Origin: Neogemmobacter tilapiae
GTDB lineage: Bacteria > Pseudomonadota > Alphaproteobacteria > Rhodobacterales > Rhodobacteraceae
Assembly: GCF_014652215.1 (NCBI RefSeq)
Contig: NZ_BMYJ01000007.1
Coordinates: 124,001 to 188,000 of the forward strand
Direction: 5' to 3'
DNA length: 64,000 nucleotides
Position 1 is the first letter of the stretch. Every line of letters begins with the position of its first letter. The notes below the pieces were generated by a model. It ran no database searches. It had not been told where the DNA came from and was given only the letters and a program-made list of their open reading frames with translations. A program made the position numbers and the translations under genes. Positions 27,005 to 36,155 of the stretch are shown piece after piece.

Positions 27005-27739
27005 ATGACACGCTTTCAAGGCAAAACCGCCCTTGTCACCGGGGCCGCAGGCGGCATCGGTGCCGCTGTTGTGCGCATGCTCCGCGCCGAGGGGGCCCGC
27101 GTCGCCGTGGCCGACCGCGACACCCAAGCGATCCAAGCCGAAGCACATCTGCCCGGCAACCTGCTGGACCCCGCCTATGCCGATGGCCTCCCCCTTGCCG
27201 CCGCACAGGCGCTGGGCGGCTTGGACATCGTGATCAACAACGCCGGCGTCATCACCCGTGGCACCGTCATCGACACCAGCGATGCCGATTGGGATCTGTC
27301 GCTGGGCGTCAATGTTCAGGCCCCTTTCCGCATCAGCCGCGCCGCCATTCCCCTGATGGCCAAATCGGGCGGTGGGGCTATCGTCAATGTCGCCTCTTGC
27401 TGGGGCCTGCGTCCTGGCCCGAACCACGCGGTTTACTGCATGACCAAGGCGGCCGTGGCCTCCCTTACGCAATGCATGGGCATGGACCATGCCCATCAGG
27501 GTATCCGCATCAATGCCGTCGCCCCGAACGAGGTGAACACCCCCATGCTTCGCACCGGCTTTGCCAAGCGCGGCTTTGATCCAGACACCGCCGTCGCCGA
27601 ACTGGGCAAGACCGTGCCCCTGGGACGGATCGCCGAGCCTGAGGATATCGCCGATGTCATCCTTTTCCTCGCCTCCGACGCCGCCCGCTATCTTTGCGGC
27701 ACGGTGGTCGAGGTGAATGGCGGAAAGCCCGTGAAATGA
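27005..27739 (+). CDS. Short-chain dehydrogenase/reductase (SDR 1 of betaine operon)
   Basis: A 244-residue classical SDR: TGAAGGIGAAVV at the N-terminus, NNAGV at ~78, catalytic Ser in NVASCWG and YCMTK (Tyr-x3-Lys) near residue 145, with the usual C-terminal DVILFLASDAARYLCG. It follows hpbD by 9 bp and overlaps the next SDR, so it belongs to the betaine operon. The substrate is unknown; a hydroxy group of the demethylated ring or a side product is plausible. Confidence 0.87.
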   Translation: MTRFQGKTALVTGAAGGIGAAVVRMLRAEGARVAVADRDTQAIQAEAHLPGNLLDPAYADGLPLAAAQALGGLDIVINNAGVITRGTVIDTSDADWDLSLGVNVQAPFRISRAAIPLMAKSGGGAIVNVASCWGLRPGPNHAVYCMTKAAVASLTQCMGMDHAHQGIRINAVAPNEVNTPMLRTGFAKRGFDPDTAVAELGKTVPLGRIAEPEDIADVILFLASDAARYLCGTVVEVNGGKPVK

Positions 27740-28470
27740 CCCGGTTCGCAGGCAAAGCCGCCCTCGTCACCGGCGGACGCAGCGGCATCGGTCAGGCCAT
27801 TGCCCGCCGTCTGGCCGCCGAGGGGGCCCGCGTCTTCACCGCCCAACGCGGCCACGATGCCGAGGCGCAGGGGATTGAGGCGGACCTTTCCGACCCAAAC
27901 GCCCCCAAATCCGTGCTGGCCGAGGTGATCGCCAAGGCCGGGCGGCTGGACATTCTGGTCAACAACGCGGGCATGATGCAGGAATCGCGCGTCGAAGACA
28001 TGTCCCTTGCCGATTGGGAACGAAACCTGCGCGTTAACCTGACCGCCCCCTTTCTGCTGATCCAGGCCGCCCTGCCATATCTGCGCGATACGGGCGGCAG
28101 CATCGTGAACATCGGCTCGATCGAAGGCTTAGGTTCCAACCCAAACCACGCCGCCTATTGCGCCACCAAGGCCGGTCTGCACGGGCTGACCCGCGCTGTC
28201 GCCGTGGATCATGGCCGCGAAGGCATCCGCTGCAACGCGGTCGCACCCGGCTGGATCGACACCGATCTGAACGAGGCCTTCATCGACGCCATGCCCAACC
28301 CCACCGCCTTTCGCCAGAACATCGGCCGCATCCATCCCGCGGGCCGCACCGGCAAGCCCGAAGAAGTGGCCGCCCTTGTTGCCTGGCTTGCCAGCGCCGA
28401 GGCCGCTTTCGTCACTGGTCAGGTCTGGACCGTCGATGGCGGTCGCATGGCGCAGCTTAGCCTGCCCTAA
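27736..28470 (+). CDS. Short-chain dehydrogenase/reductase (SDR 2 of betaine operon)
   Basis: A 244-residue classical SDR with TGGRSGIGQAIA, NNAGM, INIGSIEG-type catalytic Ser and YCATK. The ATG overlaps the previous stop (ATGA), showing tight coupling. It differs clearly from SDR 1, so the two are not a recent duplication. It is the last gene of the plus-strand operon, ending 10 bp before the convergent proline-racemase-family gene. No terminator was seen in that gap. Confidence 0.87.
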   Translation: MTRFAGKAALVTGGRSGIGQAIARRLAAEGARVFTAQRGHDAEAQGIEADLSDPNAPKSVLAEVIAKAGRLDILVNNAGMMQESRVEDMSLADWERNLRVNLTAPFLLIQAALPYLRDTGGSIVNIGSIEGLGSNPNHAAYCATKAGLHGLTRAVAVDHGREGIRCNAVAPGWIDTDLNEAFIDAMPNPTAFRQNIGRIHPAGRTGKPEEVAALVAWLASAEAAFVTGQVWTVDGGRMAQLSLP

Positions 28471-28480
28471 AGCCGCAAAG

Positions 28481-29509
28481 CTATCGCGCGCCCCAAGTGT
28501 CGGACAGCCGATAGCCCCCCGGCCAAGGGTCTGTCGGATCCAGCATGTGCTGATGAATCCCCGTGATCCAGCCGCGCCCGCTGATTTCCGGCAGGATCGC
28601 GGGCAGCGCACCCACCGTTGTCGTGCCAAGAATGCGCCCTGCAAAGGTCGATCCAATCAATGAGACCTGCGTCAACACCTCGCCCATCCCCATTTCGCCT
28701 TTGGCATGCAGCAAGGCCATCCGCGCCGAAAGCGCCGTGCCGGTGGGCGAACGGTCAATCTTGCCGGGTTGGATCGCCACCGCTGAACCCATGCGCAGCC
28801 CTTCCGCCCCGCGTGTCAATGGCCCGGCAAATTGGCAAAAGGAAAAATGCCACCAATCGGGGTTGGTCGGGTGATGAAAACCCAGCGTCTCGGTCGCGGC
28901 GCGGGTGATCCGCGCGCCCAGAACGGCCAGATCATGCGCCTCATCCGGGGTCAGCGCAAAACCCAGTGCGGCGGCATCCACCATCACGAAACTGTCGCCG
29001 CCAAAGGCCGTGTCCACCGTCAGCGTGCCCAGACCTTCCACCTCCAGCGCCACGCCGATCTTTTGTGCAAAGCTGGGCAGATTTTGCACATAGATGCGCC
29101 GCGCTTTGCCGCCCTCGCATGTCGCGCGGATGCGCACCAAGCCACCCGGCGCCTCCAGCATGAATTCGGTCACAGGCTCGGTCATGGGCAGGATGCCGCT
29201 GTCCAGCAACACGGTCGAAACGCAGATCGCGTTTGACCCGGACATGGGCGGCGTGTCCTCGGGTTCCATGATGATAAAGGCCGCCGCGGCCTCTGGATGT
29301 TTGGGCGGCACCAAAAGGTTCACATGGCGAAACACGCCGCCACGCGGTTCGTTCAGCACAAAGTTCCGCAAAGTTTCATCCTGGGCGATGAAACGCGATT
29401 GTTCCCACAGGGTCGCGCCGGGCGGCGGGGCAACGCCACCCACGATCACATCGCCAACCTCGCCTTCGGCATGGGCTGAAATGACATGAATCGTCTTGAT
29501 GCTTTGCAT
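28481..29509 (-). CDS. Proline racemase superfamily protein with Ser90/Thr256 in place of the catalytic Cys pair
   Basis: A 342-residue protein of the proline racemase/4-hydroxyproline epimerase/trans-3-hydroxyproline dehydratase family. The first catalytic position, usually MCGH, reads MSGSN (Ser90). The second, usually SPCGT, reads SPTGT (Thr256). Thr at the second position is the mark of trans-3-hydroxy-L-proline dehydratases, while Ser at the first occurs in some epimerases. Both together leave no catalytic cysteine. It is the last gene of the GntR-led operon. A hydroxyproline derivative is the likely substrate; the reaction is uncertain. Confidence 0.82.
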   Translation of the reverse strand: MQSIKTIHVISAHAEGEVGDVIVGGVAPPPGATLWEQSRFIAQDETLRNFVLNEPRGGVFRHVNLLVPPKHPEAAAAFIIMEPEDTPPMSGSNAICVSTVLLDSGILPMTEPVTEFMLEAPGGLVRIRATCEGGKARRIYVQNLPSFAQKIGVALEVEGLGTLTVDTAFGGDSFVMVDAAALGFALTPDEAHDLAVLGARITRAATETLGFHHPTNPDWWHFSFCQFAGPLTRGAEGLRMGSAVAIQPGKIDRSPTGTALSARMALLHAKGEMGMGEVLTQVSLIGSTFAGRILGTTTVGALPAILPEISGRGWITGIHQHMLDPTDPWPGGYRLSDTWGAR

Positions 29510-29513
29510 GCCC

Positions 29514-30854
29514 CTATTCCCTTCCGGCCCGCCATTCCTTCCACCGCAGGTAAAGATTGGCCCCCACGGTTGAAAACGGACGCGGCGGCAGGCGGGTGGG
29601 CTCCACTTCGCCCGCGAAATGCCGCGTGATGCCGCTTGCCACGCCCGAGGCGAGCTCCGCCGCCGCCATCCCCGTCAACGTGCTGCGTGTTGTGCCTAGA
29701 CCATTGCAGACCGCCGCCGACCAAAGCCCTTCGTCCAGCGATTTCGCCACCGAAACCCCATTGCGCGTCAGGCACAGATGCCCCGCCCATGAATATTCCA
29801 TCGCCGTCCCCGCCAATTGCGGAAAGCGTTCCTCAAACTTTTGCCGATGCACCGCCGCCGTTCGCTGTAAGACGGCCGCACTCGGCTCCATATCTGGCTC
29901 AAACGTCGCGCAGGTGCGGGTGATGATCCGGTTGCCGCCCTGCGCCCCGCTGATCCGCCGCATTGTCGTGCCCATCGGGTCTGACGGCGTGATCCCCCAA
30001 CGTGGCTGCCCGCCCAGCCTTTGCAAAGCCGCCCCGTCCAGATCGCGCGTCATCGAGGCATAAAGGAACACATGCATCAAGCGCCCCTTGGCAAAGCCAA
30101 AGCTTTCCAGATGGCCGTTGTTCGCCAGAATGACCTTGCCCGCCCGCAGCTTGCCGTGGGGGGTTGCAAGCACCCATGCCCCACCCTGCCGCGCCATGCC
30201 TTGCACCGGCGTATTCTCATAAACCCCCACGCCCGAGGCCCGCAGCCCCTGACCCAAGGCGCGGATGTAACCCGCAGGCTGCAACATCACCGTGCCCGGC
30301 GTATAAAGGCCCGACACATAATGGCGGCTGCCCGTCAGATCGAACATCTGCTGCCCGTCCAGCCTTTCGCTGGGTTCACCCATTTCCGCCAGATGCTGCG
30401 CATAGCTTTGGTTCAGCCGGTCGGCGGTTTCGCTGGCGGCACCATTGATCTTGCCCGCCGGATCGAACCAATCGGCGGGAATACCGTATTCCGCGACCGC
30501 CCCCCGAGCAAAGCCGATGGCCTGCCGGTTCAGCGCGATCATCGCCCGATCATCCCCCGTGCCCGCATAATCGTCCGAGGTGATCTCATGCGGCAGATCA
30601 ATCATGAATCCCGAATTGCGGCCGGATGCGCCTTCGGCCAGACGGCTGGCGTCCAGCACCGCAATCCGCGCGCCGGGGTTCAACTGCTGCAAACGCCGCG
30701 CGGCAGACAGACCGGCGAAACCCGCGCCCACCAGCGCGAAATCGACGGTCATGTCGCCGGGCAGCACCACCGGGGCAGGCTGCCCCGGCAGGATTGCCGA
30801 CCAACCGGCCGGGCCACGGTGAACCGGGGTTCGCCGCGCAGGATAGGCTGTCAT
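29514..30854 (-). CDS. FAD-dependent amine/D-amino-acid oxidoreductase (DadA/PuuB type)
   Basis: A 446-residue FAD oxidoreductase. The dinucleotide-binding [13 protein letters not shown] is at ~42, with [14 protein letters not shown], and the C-terminal FAD-closing region is [17 protein letters not shown]. It resembles gamma-glutamylputrescine oxidase and D-amino-acid dehydrogenases. In this operon (DapA-like deaminase, semialdehyde dehydrogenase, proline-racemase-family gene) it fits oxidation of a D-hydroxyproline or its N-methyl derivative. The stop is 4 bp from the next gene; the start overlaps the ALDH stop (ATGA). Confidence 0.85.
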   Translation of the reverse strand: MTAYPARRTPVHRGPAGWSAILPGQPAPVVLPGDMTVDFALVGAGFAGLSAARRLQQLNPGARIAVLDASRLAEGASGRNSGFMIDLPHEITSDDYAGTGDDRAMIALNRQAIGFARGAVAEYGIPADWFDPAGKINGAASETADRLNQSYAQHLAEMGEPSERLDGQQMFDLTGSRHYVSGLYTPGTVMLQPAGYIRALGQGLRASGVGVYENTPVQGMARQGGAWVLATPHGKLRAGKVILANNGHLESFGFAKGRLMHVFLYASMTRDLDGAALQRLGGQPRWGITPSDPMGTTMRRISGAQGGNRIITRTCATFEPDMEPSAAVLQRTAAVHRQKFEERFPQLAGTAMEYSWAGHLCLTRNGVSVAKSLDEGLWSAAVCNGLGTTRSTLTGMAAAELASGVASGITRHFAGEVEPTRLPPRPFSTVGANLYLRWKEWRAGRE

Positions 30855-32359
30855 GACACCGCCTCGTCTGCGTCATCGGCCAGATCAACCCAGATGGTTT
30901 TCAGTTGGGTGTATTGGTCATGGGCATGAATGCCATTGTCCCGCCCGCCAAAGCCCGACTGTTTGAACCCACCAAAGGGTGTCGAAATATCCCCCTCGCC
31001 AAAGCTGTTCACCGTGACCGTGCCCGCCCGAATGGCCCGCGCGCCGCGGATGGCCCGCTTCACATTGGCGGTAAAGATCGACGCCGCCAGCCCGTATTCG
31101 CTGTCATTCGCCAAGGCGATGGCCTCGTCAAAATTCTCTACCGTCAGCACCGAAAGCACCGGGCCAAAGATTTCCTCGCGCACTTGCTTGGCGCTGCGGT
31201 CCGCGATGTCCAAGATCGTCGGCTCGACAAACCCATCCTTGGCCCCGCCACCCAGCAGCACCTTTGGTCCCTTGCCCAGATAGCCCGCCACCTTGTCGAA
31301 ATGCGCCCGGCTGACCAAGGCCCCCACCCGGTTCTCCGGGTTCAGCGGGTCGCCCATCGGCCATTCGCGCGCATGGGCGACAATCCGTTCCAGCAGGGCG
31401 TCCTTCACCCCCCTCTGCACGATCAGCCGTGAGGTCGCAGAACAGTTTTCCCCCATATTCCAGAAAGCCCCGTTCACCACATGCGCGGCCACCCGGTCCA
31501 GGTTTTCGGCATCATCCAGCACCACCGCCGGATTCTTGCCCCCCATCTCCAGCGTCACCTCTTTCATGTTCGATTCCGCCGCATAGGTCAGGAACCGCCG
31601 CCCCGTCGCCGTCGATCCGGTGAAAGACACCGCATCAATATCCATATGCCGCCCGATGGGTTCCCCCACCTCGGCCCCGCCGCCCGGCAGCACGTTGAAC
31701 ACGCCCGCCGGAATGCCCGCCTCCATCGCCAGTTCCGCCACCCGCAGCGTCGTCAGGCTGGTTTCCTGCGCCGGTTTCACGATCACCGAACAACCCGCCG
31801 CCAGCGCCGGCCCGATCTTCCACGCCAGCATCAGCAAGGGGAAGTTCCAAGGCAAAGCCAGCCCTACCACACCCACCGCTTCGCGCACCACCATCGCAAT
31901 ATGGTTGTCCGAGGCCGGGGCCACCTGATCATAAATCTTGTCGATCAGTTCCGCATGCCATGTCAGGCAATGCACCGTTTCCGGCACATCCACCGTTTCG
32001 CAGTCAAAGATCGTCTTCCCGCTGTCCAAAGACTCCATCACCGCCAGTTCGCGGGCATTCCGCTGGATCAGCTTCGCCAGCCGGATCAGCACCTCTTTCC
32101 GCGCCCTCGGGTGCAGCCGTGACCAGCGCCCATCCTCAAACGCATCCCGCGCTTTTCCCACCGCGAAATCCACATCCGCCGCGCCACAGGCCGCCACCTT
32201 GGCCAGCACCTTGCCCGTCGCCGGGTTCACCGTGTCAAAGGTCTTGCCCGATTTTGCCGGGCAGAAATGCCCGTCGATGAACGCCTGTGTCGGCAGCGAA
32301 AGCCCTGCCGCGATGGCCTTGTATTCTTCGGTCGTCAGAAGGTCGGTCATCGCATTCAC
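30851..32359 (-). CDS. Aldehyde dehydrogenase, probable 2-oxoglutarate semialdehyde dehydrogenase
   Basis: A 502-residue NAD(P)-dependent [44 protein letters not shown]-like LEMGGKNPAVV (catalytic Glu), GENCSATSRL (catalytic Cys), and EEIFGPVLSV. It is close to the PuuC/gamma-glutamyl-aminobutyraldehyde group, but the operon mates indicate the hydroxyproline route, where 2-oxoglutarate semialdehyde is oxidised to 2-oxoglutarate. It overlaps the genes on either side by 4 bp, so stoichiometric expression is likely. Confidence 0.87.
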   Translation of the reverse strand: MNAMTDLLTTEEYKAIAAGLSLPTQAFIDGHFCPAKSGKTFDTVNPATGKVLAKVAACGAADVDFAVGKARDAFEDGRWSRLHPRARKEVLIRLAKLIQRNARELAVMESLDSGKTIFDCETVDVPETVHCLTWHAELIDKIYDQVAPASDNHIAMVVREAVGVVGLALPWNFPLLMLAWKIGPALAAGCSVIVKPAQETSLTTLRVAELAMEAGIPAGVFNVLPGGGAEVGEPIGRHMDIDAVSFTGSTATGRRFLTYAAESNMKEVTLEMGGKNPAVVLDDAENLDRVAAHVVNGAFWNMGENCSATSRLIVQRGVKDALLERIVAHAREWPMGDPLNPENRVGALVSRAHFDKVAGYLGKGPKVLLGGGAKDGFVEPTILDIADRSAKQVREEIFGPVLSVLTVENFDEAIALANDSEYGLAASIFTANVKRAIRGARAIRAGTVTVNSFGEGDISTPFGGFKQSGFGGRDNGIHAHDQYTQLKTIWVDLADDADEAVS

Positions 32360-33258
32360 TCCGCTTCGATCTCGGCCACGGTGCGTTTCAACACCCGCAC
32401 CACCTGTTCCAACTGCCGCTTGTCATCCTTGTTCAGCCCCTTCAGCGGGGCCCTTGGCGGCCCCGCGCGAAAGCCGTTCATCTCGCAGCCGTATTTGATG
32501 CATTGGATGAACTTGCCGCCCTGCTCCAACACCCGCATCAAGGGCATCATCGCCGACATGATCCGCCGTCCCTTGGCGAAATTGCCTTCCACCGCGCAGG
32601 CCTTCCACAGCGCCACATGTTCCCGCGCCAGAAAGTTCGACCCGCCGCAAACCCAGCTTTGCGCCCCCCAGGCAAAGAATTCCAAGGCCTGATCATCCAT
32701 CCCGCAGGACATCTGGATATGCGGGTAATCCCGCGCCAACAGATGCACCCGGTTGATATCCCCACTGCTTTCCTTGATCGCACAGAAATTCCGGCTCCGG
32801 CCCACCCGGTCCAAGAATTCCTCGCCCATGTTGATCCCCATCCGCCCCGGATAGTTGTACAGCATGATCGGCAAATCCGCCGCCCGGTCGATCGCCAGCG
32901 CATTCAGCGCATTTTCGCGTTCCGTCGGCACCGAATAGGGTGGGCTTCCCACCAGAATCGACGCCGCCCCGATCTTGGCGGCATGTTCCGCCATCGTGAT
33001 CGAATCCTCCAGCCGGATCGCCACCGTCCCCACCATCAGGGGCACCCTCTCCCCAATGATCTCTTTCGCAAGGCTCGCCATTTCCAGACGTTCCTGCATC
33101 GACTGGGCATAATATTCCCCCGTCGATCCCCCGTTGATCAGACCATGCACCCCCGCCGCAATCAGATGCTCCACCATCGCGGCAAAGCCGTCACGGTCGA
33201 TGCTTCCATCCTCGTGATGCGGCGTGATCACCGGCGTATAAATACCCTCGAATTTCAT
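32356..33258 (-). CDS. DapA/NAL-family protein, probable pyrroline-4-hydroxy-2-carboxylate deaminase
   Basis: A 300-residue Schiff-base aldolase-family barrel. It has YTPVITPHHEDGSID, the GGSTGEYYAQS phosphate-like loop (~47), Tyr in MLYNYPGRMG (~140) and the Schiff-base Lys in CAIKESSGD (~167). In hydroxyproline operons this family removes water and ammonia from pyrroline-4-hydroxy-2-carboxylate to give 2-oxoglutarate semialdehyde. The start at 33258 has GGAGAGGAG 4 nt upstream and overlaps the GntR stop. Other DapA-family reactions (sugar-acid dehydratase/aldolase) are possible. Confidence 0.83.
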   Translation of the reverse strand: MKFEGIYTPVITPHHEDGSIDRDGFAAMVEHLIAAGVHGLINGGSTGEYYAQSMQERLEMASLAKEIIGERVPLMVGTVAIRLEDSITMAEHAAKIGAASILVGSPPYSVPTERENALNALAIDRAADLPIMLYNYPGRMGINMGEEFLDRVGRSRNFCAIKESSGDINRVHLLARDYPHIQMSCGMDDQALEFFAWGAQSWVCGGSNFLAREHVALWKACAVEGNFAKGRRIMSAMMPLMRVLEQGGKFIQCIKYGCEMNGFRAGPPRAPLKGLNKDDKRQLEQVVRVLKRTVAEIEAE

Positions 33259-33974
33259 GAGGCTCCTCTCCGTTCTTCGCCCGGCGCGCGGCCCAGCGGA
33301 ATTTGCATACCTTCGGGCGTCACGAAACTTTCGATCTGCGCCCGGCTCAGCTCCCAATGCGCCACCGCCAGATCGGCCGCCGCATCCGCATCCCCCGCCT
33401 CGATCAGCGCAATGAACTGGTCATGCTGATCCGCCGCCAATTCCCGCTGTTCCGCCAACTGCGTCTTGCGCGGGTTGTAAAACGTCATCCCGATCCGCGT
33501 ATGGTCGATCAACAGCCGCCGCAGGCTCGGCAGCAGGAATTCATTGTCCGCCATCTCGCCGATGATCGAATGAAACCGTTCGTTCCCCAGCGCCCGCTCT
33601 GCCGCGTCGCCATTCCGAATCGCTTGGCGAAAGGCCCATTGGCATTCCTTCAGCCGCACGATCTGTGCCGTCGTCGCATGTTCTGCCGCCAGCCGTGTCA
33701 CGCCTGCATAAATCATGGGCGCCGCCACAAAGAAATTTCGCAGCGTCTTATGCGTCATCGGGGCCACCTGCGCGCCCCGGTTTTCATGCAGCACCACATA
33801 ACCCTCACCCGCCAACTGCCGCAGGATTTCGCGCAAGGGTGGCCGGGAAATGCCATAGAATTCCGACACTTCAATCTCATCCAGATAGCTGCCCGGCTGA
33901 AACTCCTCCGTCAGGATCTTCTGCCGAAGATCCTCGAAGCAGATCTGCTTCTTGCTTCTGGTCTCAGTTTCCAC
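33255..33974 (-). CDS. GntR-family (FCD-domain) transcriptional regulator, GTG start
   Basis: A 239-residue GntR regulator. The winged HTH includes LDEIEVSEFYGISRPPLREILRQLAGEGYV, followed by an all-helical FCD effector domain. No ATG is available; GTG at 33974 is preceded by GGAGA and gives the normal family length. It is the first gene of the minus-strand hydroxyproline-type operon and divergent from ProVWX, with a perfect-arm FCD-type palindrome in the gap. It probably represses both units and responds to a hydroxyproline or betaine metabolite. Confidence 0.87.
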   Translation of the reverse strand: METETRSKKQICFEDLRQKILTEEFQPGSYLDEIEVSEFYGISRPPLREILRQLAGEGYVVLHENRGAQVAPMTHKTLRNFFVAAPMIYAGVTRLAAEHATTAQIVRLKECQWAFRQAIRNGDAAERALGNERFHSIIGEMADNEFLLPSLRRLLIDHTRIGMTFYNPRKTQLAEQRELAADQHDQFIALIEAGDADAAADLAVAHWELSRAQIESFVTPEGMQIPLGRAPGEERRGAS

Positions 33975-34051
33975 GGCGGTCTCCTTGCTTGATCCGGCCC
34001 GATTTGCCGCGACCAAGTAACGCCGTTTCTCTGTAGCGGAACGAAATACAT

Positions 34052-34063
34052 ATTGTCTACAAT
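34052..34063. promoter_or_regulatory. GntR/FCD-type operator ATTGT-CT-ACAAT
   Basis: A compact palindrome of the TTGT-N2-ACAA type recognised by FCD-family GntR proteins, in the 129-bp gap between the GntR gene and the transporter operon. On the plus strand its right half TACAAT could double as a -10 element. Confidence 0.65.
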
Positions 34064-34103
34064 AAAAATCTGTGCTTGTTTTTGTGAAAGAGGGAGTTCG
34101 CGA

Positions 34104-35192
34104 ATGACCATAAGCCCGCAAGAGGATGTCATTCGCTGCGAAGGGATCTGGAAGATCTTTGGCCAGAAATCGCAAAAGGCGATGGAGGCGATCCGCTGCG
34201 AAGGCTTGTCGAAAAAAGACATCCGGGAACGCTTTGACTGTGTGGTCGGCGTTCAGGACGCCACCTTCAGCGTCAGACGAGGCGAGATTTTCTGCATCAT
34301 GGGCCTGTCGGGCTCGGGCAAATCGACGCTGATCCGCCATATCAACCGCTTGATCGAACCCACCGCAGGGGCCGTGATCATCGAAGGCCAGAACGTCAAT
34401 GCAATGAACCCGCGCGATCTGCGGGCCTTGCGGGCGCAGCGCATCGGCATGGTGTTCCAGAACATGGCGCTGATGCCGCACCGCACGGTGCGCGAAAATG
34501 TCGCCTTCGCGCTGGAGGTGCGGGGCCTGCCCGAAGACAAACGCAACGCGGTGGCGGCTCAGGCGATTGAAGCCGTCGATCTGACCGGCTGGGAGAAGAA
34601 ATACCCCGACGAATTGTCAGGCGGCATGCAGCAACGGGTGGGGCTGGCGCGGGCGATTGCCGCCGATCCGACCATTCTTTTGATGGATGAACCCTTTTCC
34701 GCCCTCGACCCGCTGATCCGCAAACAGTTGCAGACCAAATTCATGGAACTCTCGGCGGAACTGCATAAAACAACCCTGTTCATCACTCATGATCTGGACG
34801 AGGCGATCCGCATCGGCGACCGCATCGCCATTATGAAAGACGGGGTTCTGGTGCAAATCGGCACGCCGGAACAGATCGTCACCGAACCAGCAGATGATTA
34901 CGTGGCCGAATTTGTCGGCGGCATTTCCAAGCTGGATCTGGTGACGGCGGCGCGGATCATGCAGCCCTTGGCGCAATATAACCAGTCGCATGGGGCAGGG
35001 GATGTCACCGCTTGGCCGGTGGCTGGGCCGGGTGACAAGCTGAACACTTTGGTCGATCTGGCCGTTGGTTCCGAACATCCGATCCTGATCAAGGCCGATG
35101 GGGCGGCGGTGGGGGTTGTTACGCGGCGCGCCCTGCTGCGCGGCATTCAGGGCCGCGAGGATCAATCCCAACCGCAAGCGGAGGCTGTCTGA
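34104..35192 (+). CDS. proV: Glycine betaine/proline betaine ABC transporter ATPase (ProV type)
   Basis: A 362-residue ABC ATPase: Walker A GLSGSGKST (~73), MVFQNMALMPHRTVREN (Q loop), LSGGMQQRVGLARA, Walker B ILLMDEPFSALDP, and a C-terminal CBS-like tail, typical of the osmoprotectant importer ATPase. The ATG at 34104 has AGGGAG upstream; a TTG-started frame from 34053 lies in the operator and is rejected. The stop overlaps the permease start (TGATGG). Divergent to the GntR gene, it likely imports the betaine degraded by the neighbouring operons. Confidence 0.92.
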   Translation: MTISPQEDVIRCEGIWKIFGQKSQKAMEAIRCEGLSKKDIRERFDCVVGVQDATFSVRRGEIFCIMGLSGSGKSTLIRHINRLIEPTAGAVIIEGQNVNAMNPRDLRALRAQRIGMVFQNMALMPHRTVRENVAFALEVRGLPEDKRNAVAAQAIEAVDLTGWEKKYPDELSGGMQQRVGLARAIAADPTILLMDEPFSALDPLIRKQLQTKFMELSAELHKTTLFITHDLDEAIRIGDRIAIMKDGVLVQIGTPEQIVTEPADDYVAEFVGGISKLDLVTAARIMQPLAQYNQSHGAGDVTAWPVAGPGDKLNTLVDLAVGSEHPILIKADGAAVGVVTRRALLRGIQGREDQSQPQAEAV

Positions 35193-36127
35193 TGGACAAG
35201 ACATTCGACTGGCTGAACCCCTTCGCCTCGATTGATCTGGGCATTGGCGAATGGGCCGATGGCATCAAGGGCTGGGCCATGGCCAACCGTTCCGTGATCC
35301 AGCCGCTGAAAGGTTTTTTTGACGGTGTGATCGCGCGGATCGAAGGCGCGCTTCAGGCTGTGCCGCCGGTGATCATGCTGCTGTTGCTGGTGCTGATCGC
35401 CTGGCAGGCCGCCGGACGCCGCGTCGCCGTGCTGGTCTTTTGCTGCCTTGTCGTGCTGGGCCTGCTCGACCCGATGGCCTGGTCCCTGGCGATGACCACG
35501 CTGGCCATTGTCATTTCCTCGGTCCTTCTTTGCGTGATGATCGGCCTGCCCTTGGGCATTCTGGCGGGCAAAAGCGACCGCTTTGAACTGGGCGTGCGCC
35601 CCGTGCTGGACACGATGCAAACCATCCCCGCCTTTGTCTATCTGGTGCCCGTCGTCATGATGATCGGCATCGGCAACGTCTCGGGCGTCATCGTCACCAT
35701 CATCTTTGCTCTGCCTCCCTTGGTGCGTCTGACCTCGCTTGGCATCCGCAGTGTGAACCCCAGCGTGGTCGAAGCCGCCCGCGCCTTCGGTGCCACCCCC
35801 CGCCAGATCCTTTTCAAGGTCGAACTGCCGCTGGCCACCCCCACCATTCTGGCCGGGCTGAACCAGACCATCATGCTTTCGCTGTCGATGGTCGTCATCG
35901 CCTCGATGATCTCGGTCAAGGGCTTGGGGAACGAGGTTCTGCGGGCGATGGGGCGGCTGGATGCCGGCAAGGCCATCGTGGGGGGCTTGGGTATCGTCAT
36001 GCTGGCCATCGTGCTGGACCGCATCACCCAAGGTTTAGGACGGTCGGGACGGCAAAGGGGCCATCGCCACTGGTGGCAAACCGGCCCCGTCGGGCTGGTC
36101 GCCGCGCTGCTGCAAAAACGAAACTGA
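35192..36127 (+). CDS. proW: Glycine betaine/proline betaine ABC transporter permease (ProW type)
   Basis: A 311-residue permease with about seven hydrophobic helices and the MetI-like coupling region VVEAARAFGATPRQILFKVELPLATPTI near residue 190. The N-terminal WLNPFASIDLGIGEWADGIKGW is typical of ProW. Its start overlaps the proV stop, and proX follows 28 bp later. It completes a ProVWX importer. Confidence 0.92.
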   Translation: MDKTFDWLNPFASIDLGIGEWADGIKGWAMANRSVIQPLKGFFDGVIARIEGALQAVPPVIMLLLLVLIAWQAAGRRVAVLVFCCLVVLGLLDPMAWSLAMTTLAIVISSVLLCVMIGLPLGILAGKSDRFELGVRPVLDTMQTIPAFVYLVPVVMMIGIGNVSGVIVTIIFALPPLVRLTSLGIRSVNPSVVEAARAFGATPRQILFKVELPLATPTILAGLNQTIMLSLSMVVIASMISVKGLGNEVLRAMGRLDAGKAIVGGLGIVMLAIVLDRITQGLGRSGRQRGHRHWWQTGPVGLVAALLQKRN

Positions 36128-36155
36128 ACAACAAGAAACCAACAGGAGAGACACA

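Noticed and set aside
29514-32359. Putrescine degradation (PuuB/PuuC) as the role of the FAD oxidase and aldehyde dehydrogenase
   Set aside because: The two proteins resemble PuuB/PuuC, but no gamma-glutamylputrescine synthetase or hydrolase is present, while the DapA-like and proline-racemase-family neighbours fit a hydroxyproline route better.
34053-34103. TTG start of proV at 34053
   Set aside because: It falls inside the GntR-type operator, adds a non-family peptide, and the ATG at 34104 has a good ribosome binding site.
33975-34481. N-terminal extension of the GntR regulator into the proV gene
   Set aside because: It would be antisense to proV. GTG at 33974 with GGAGA upstream gives a normal-length FCD regulator.
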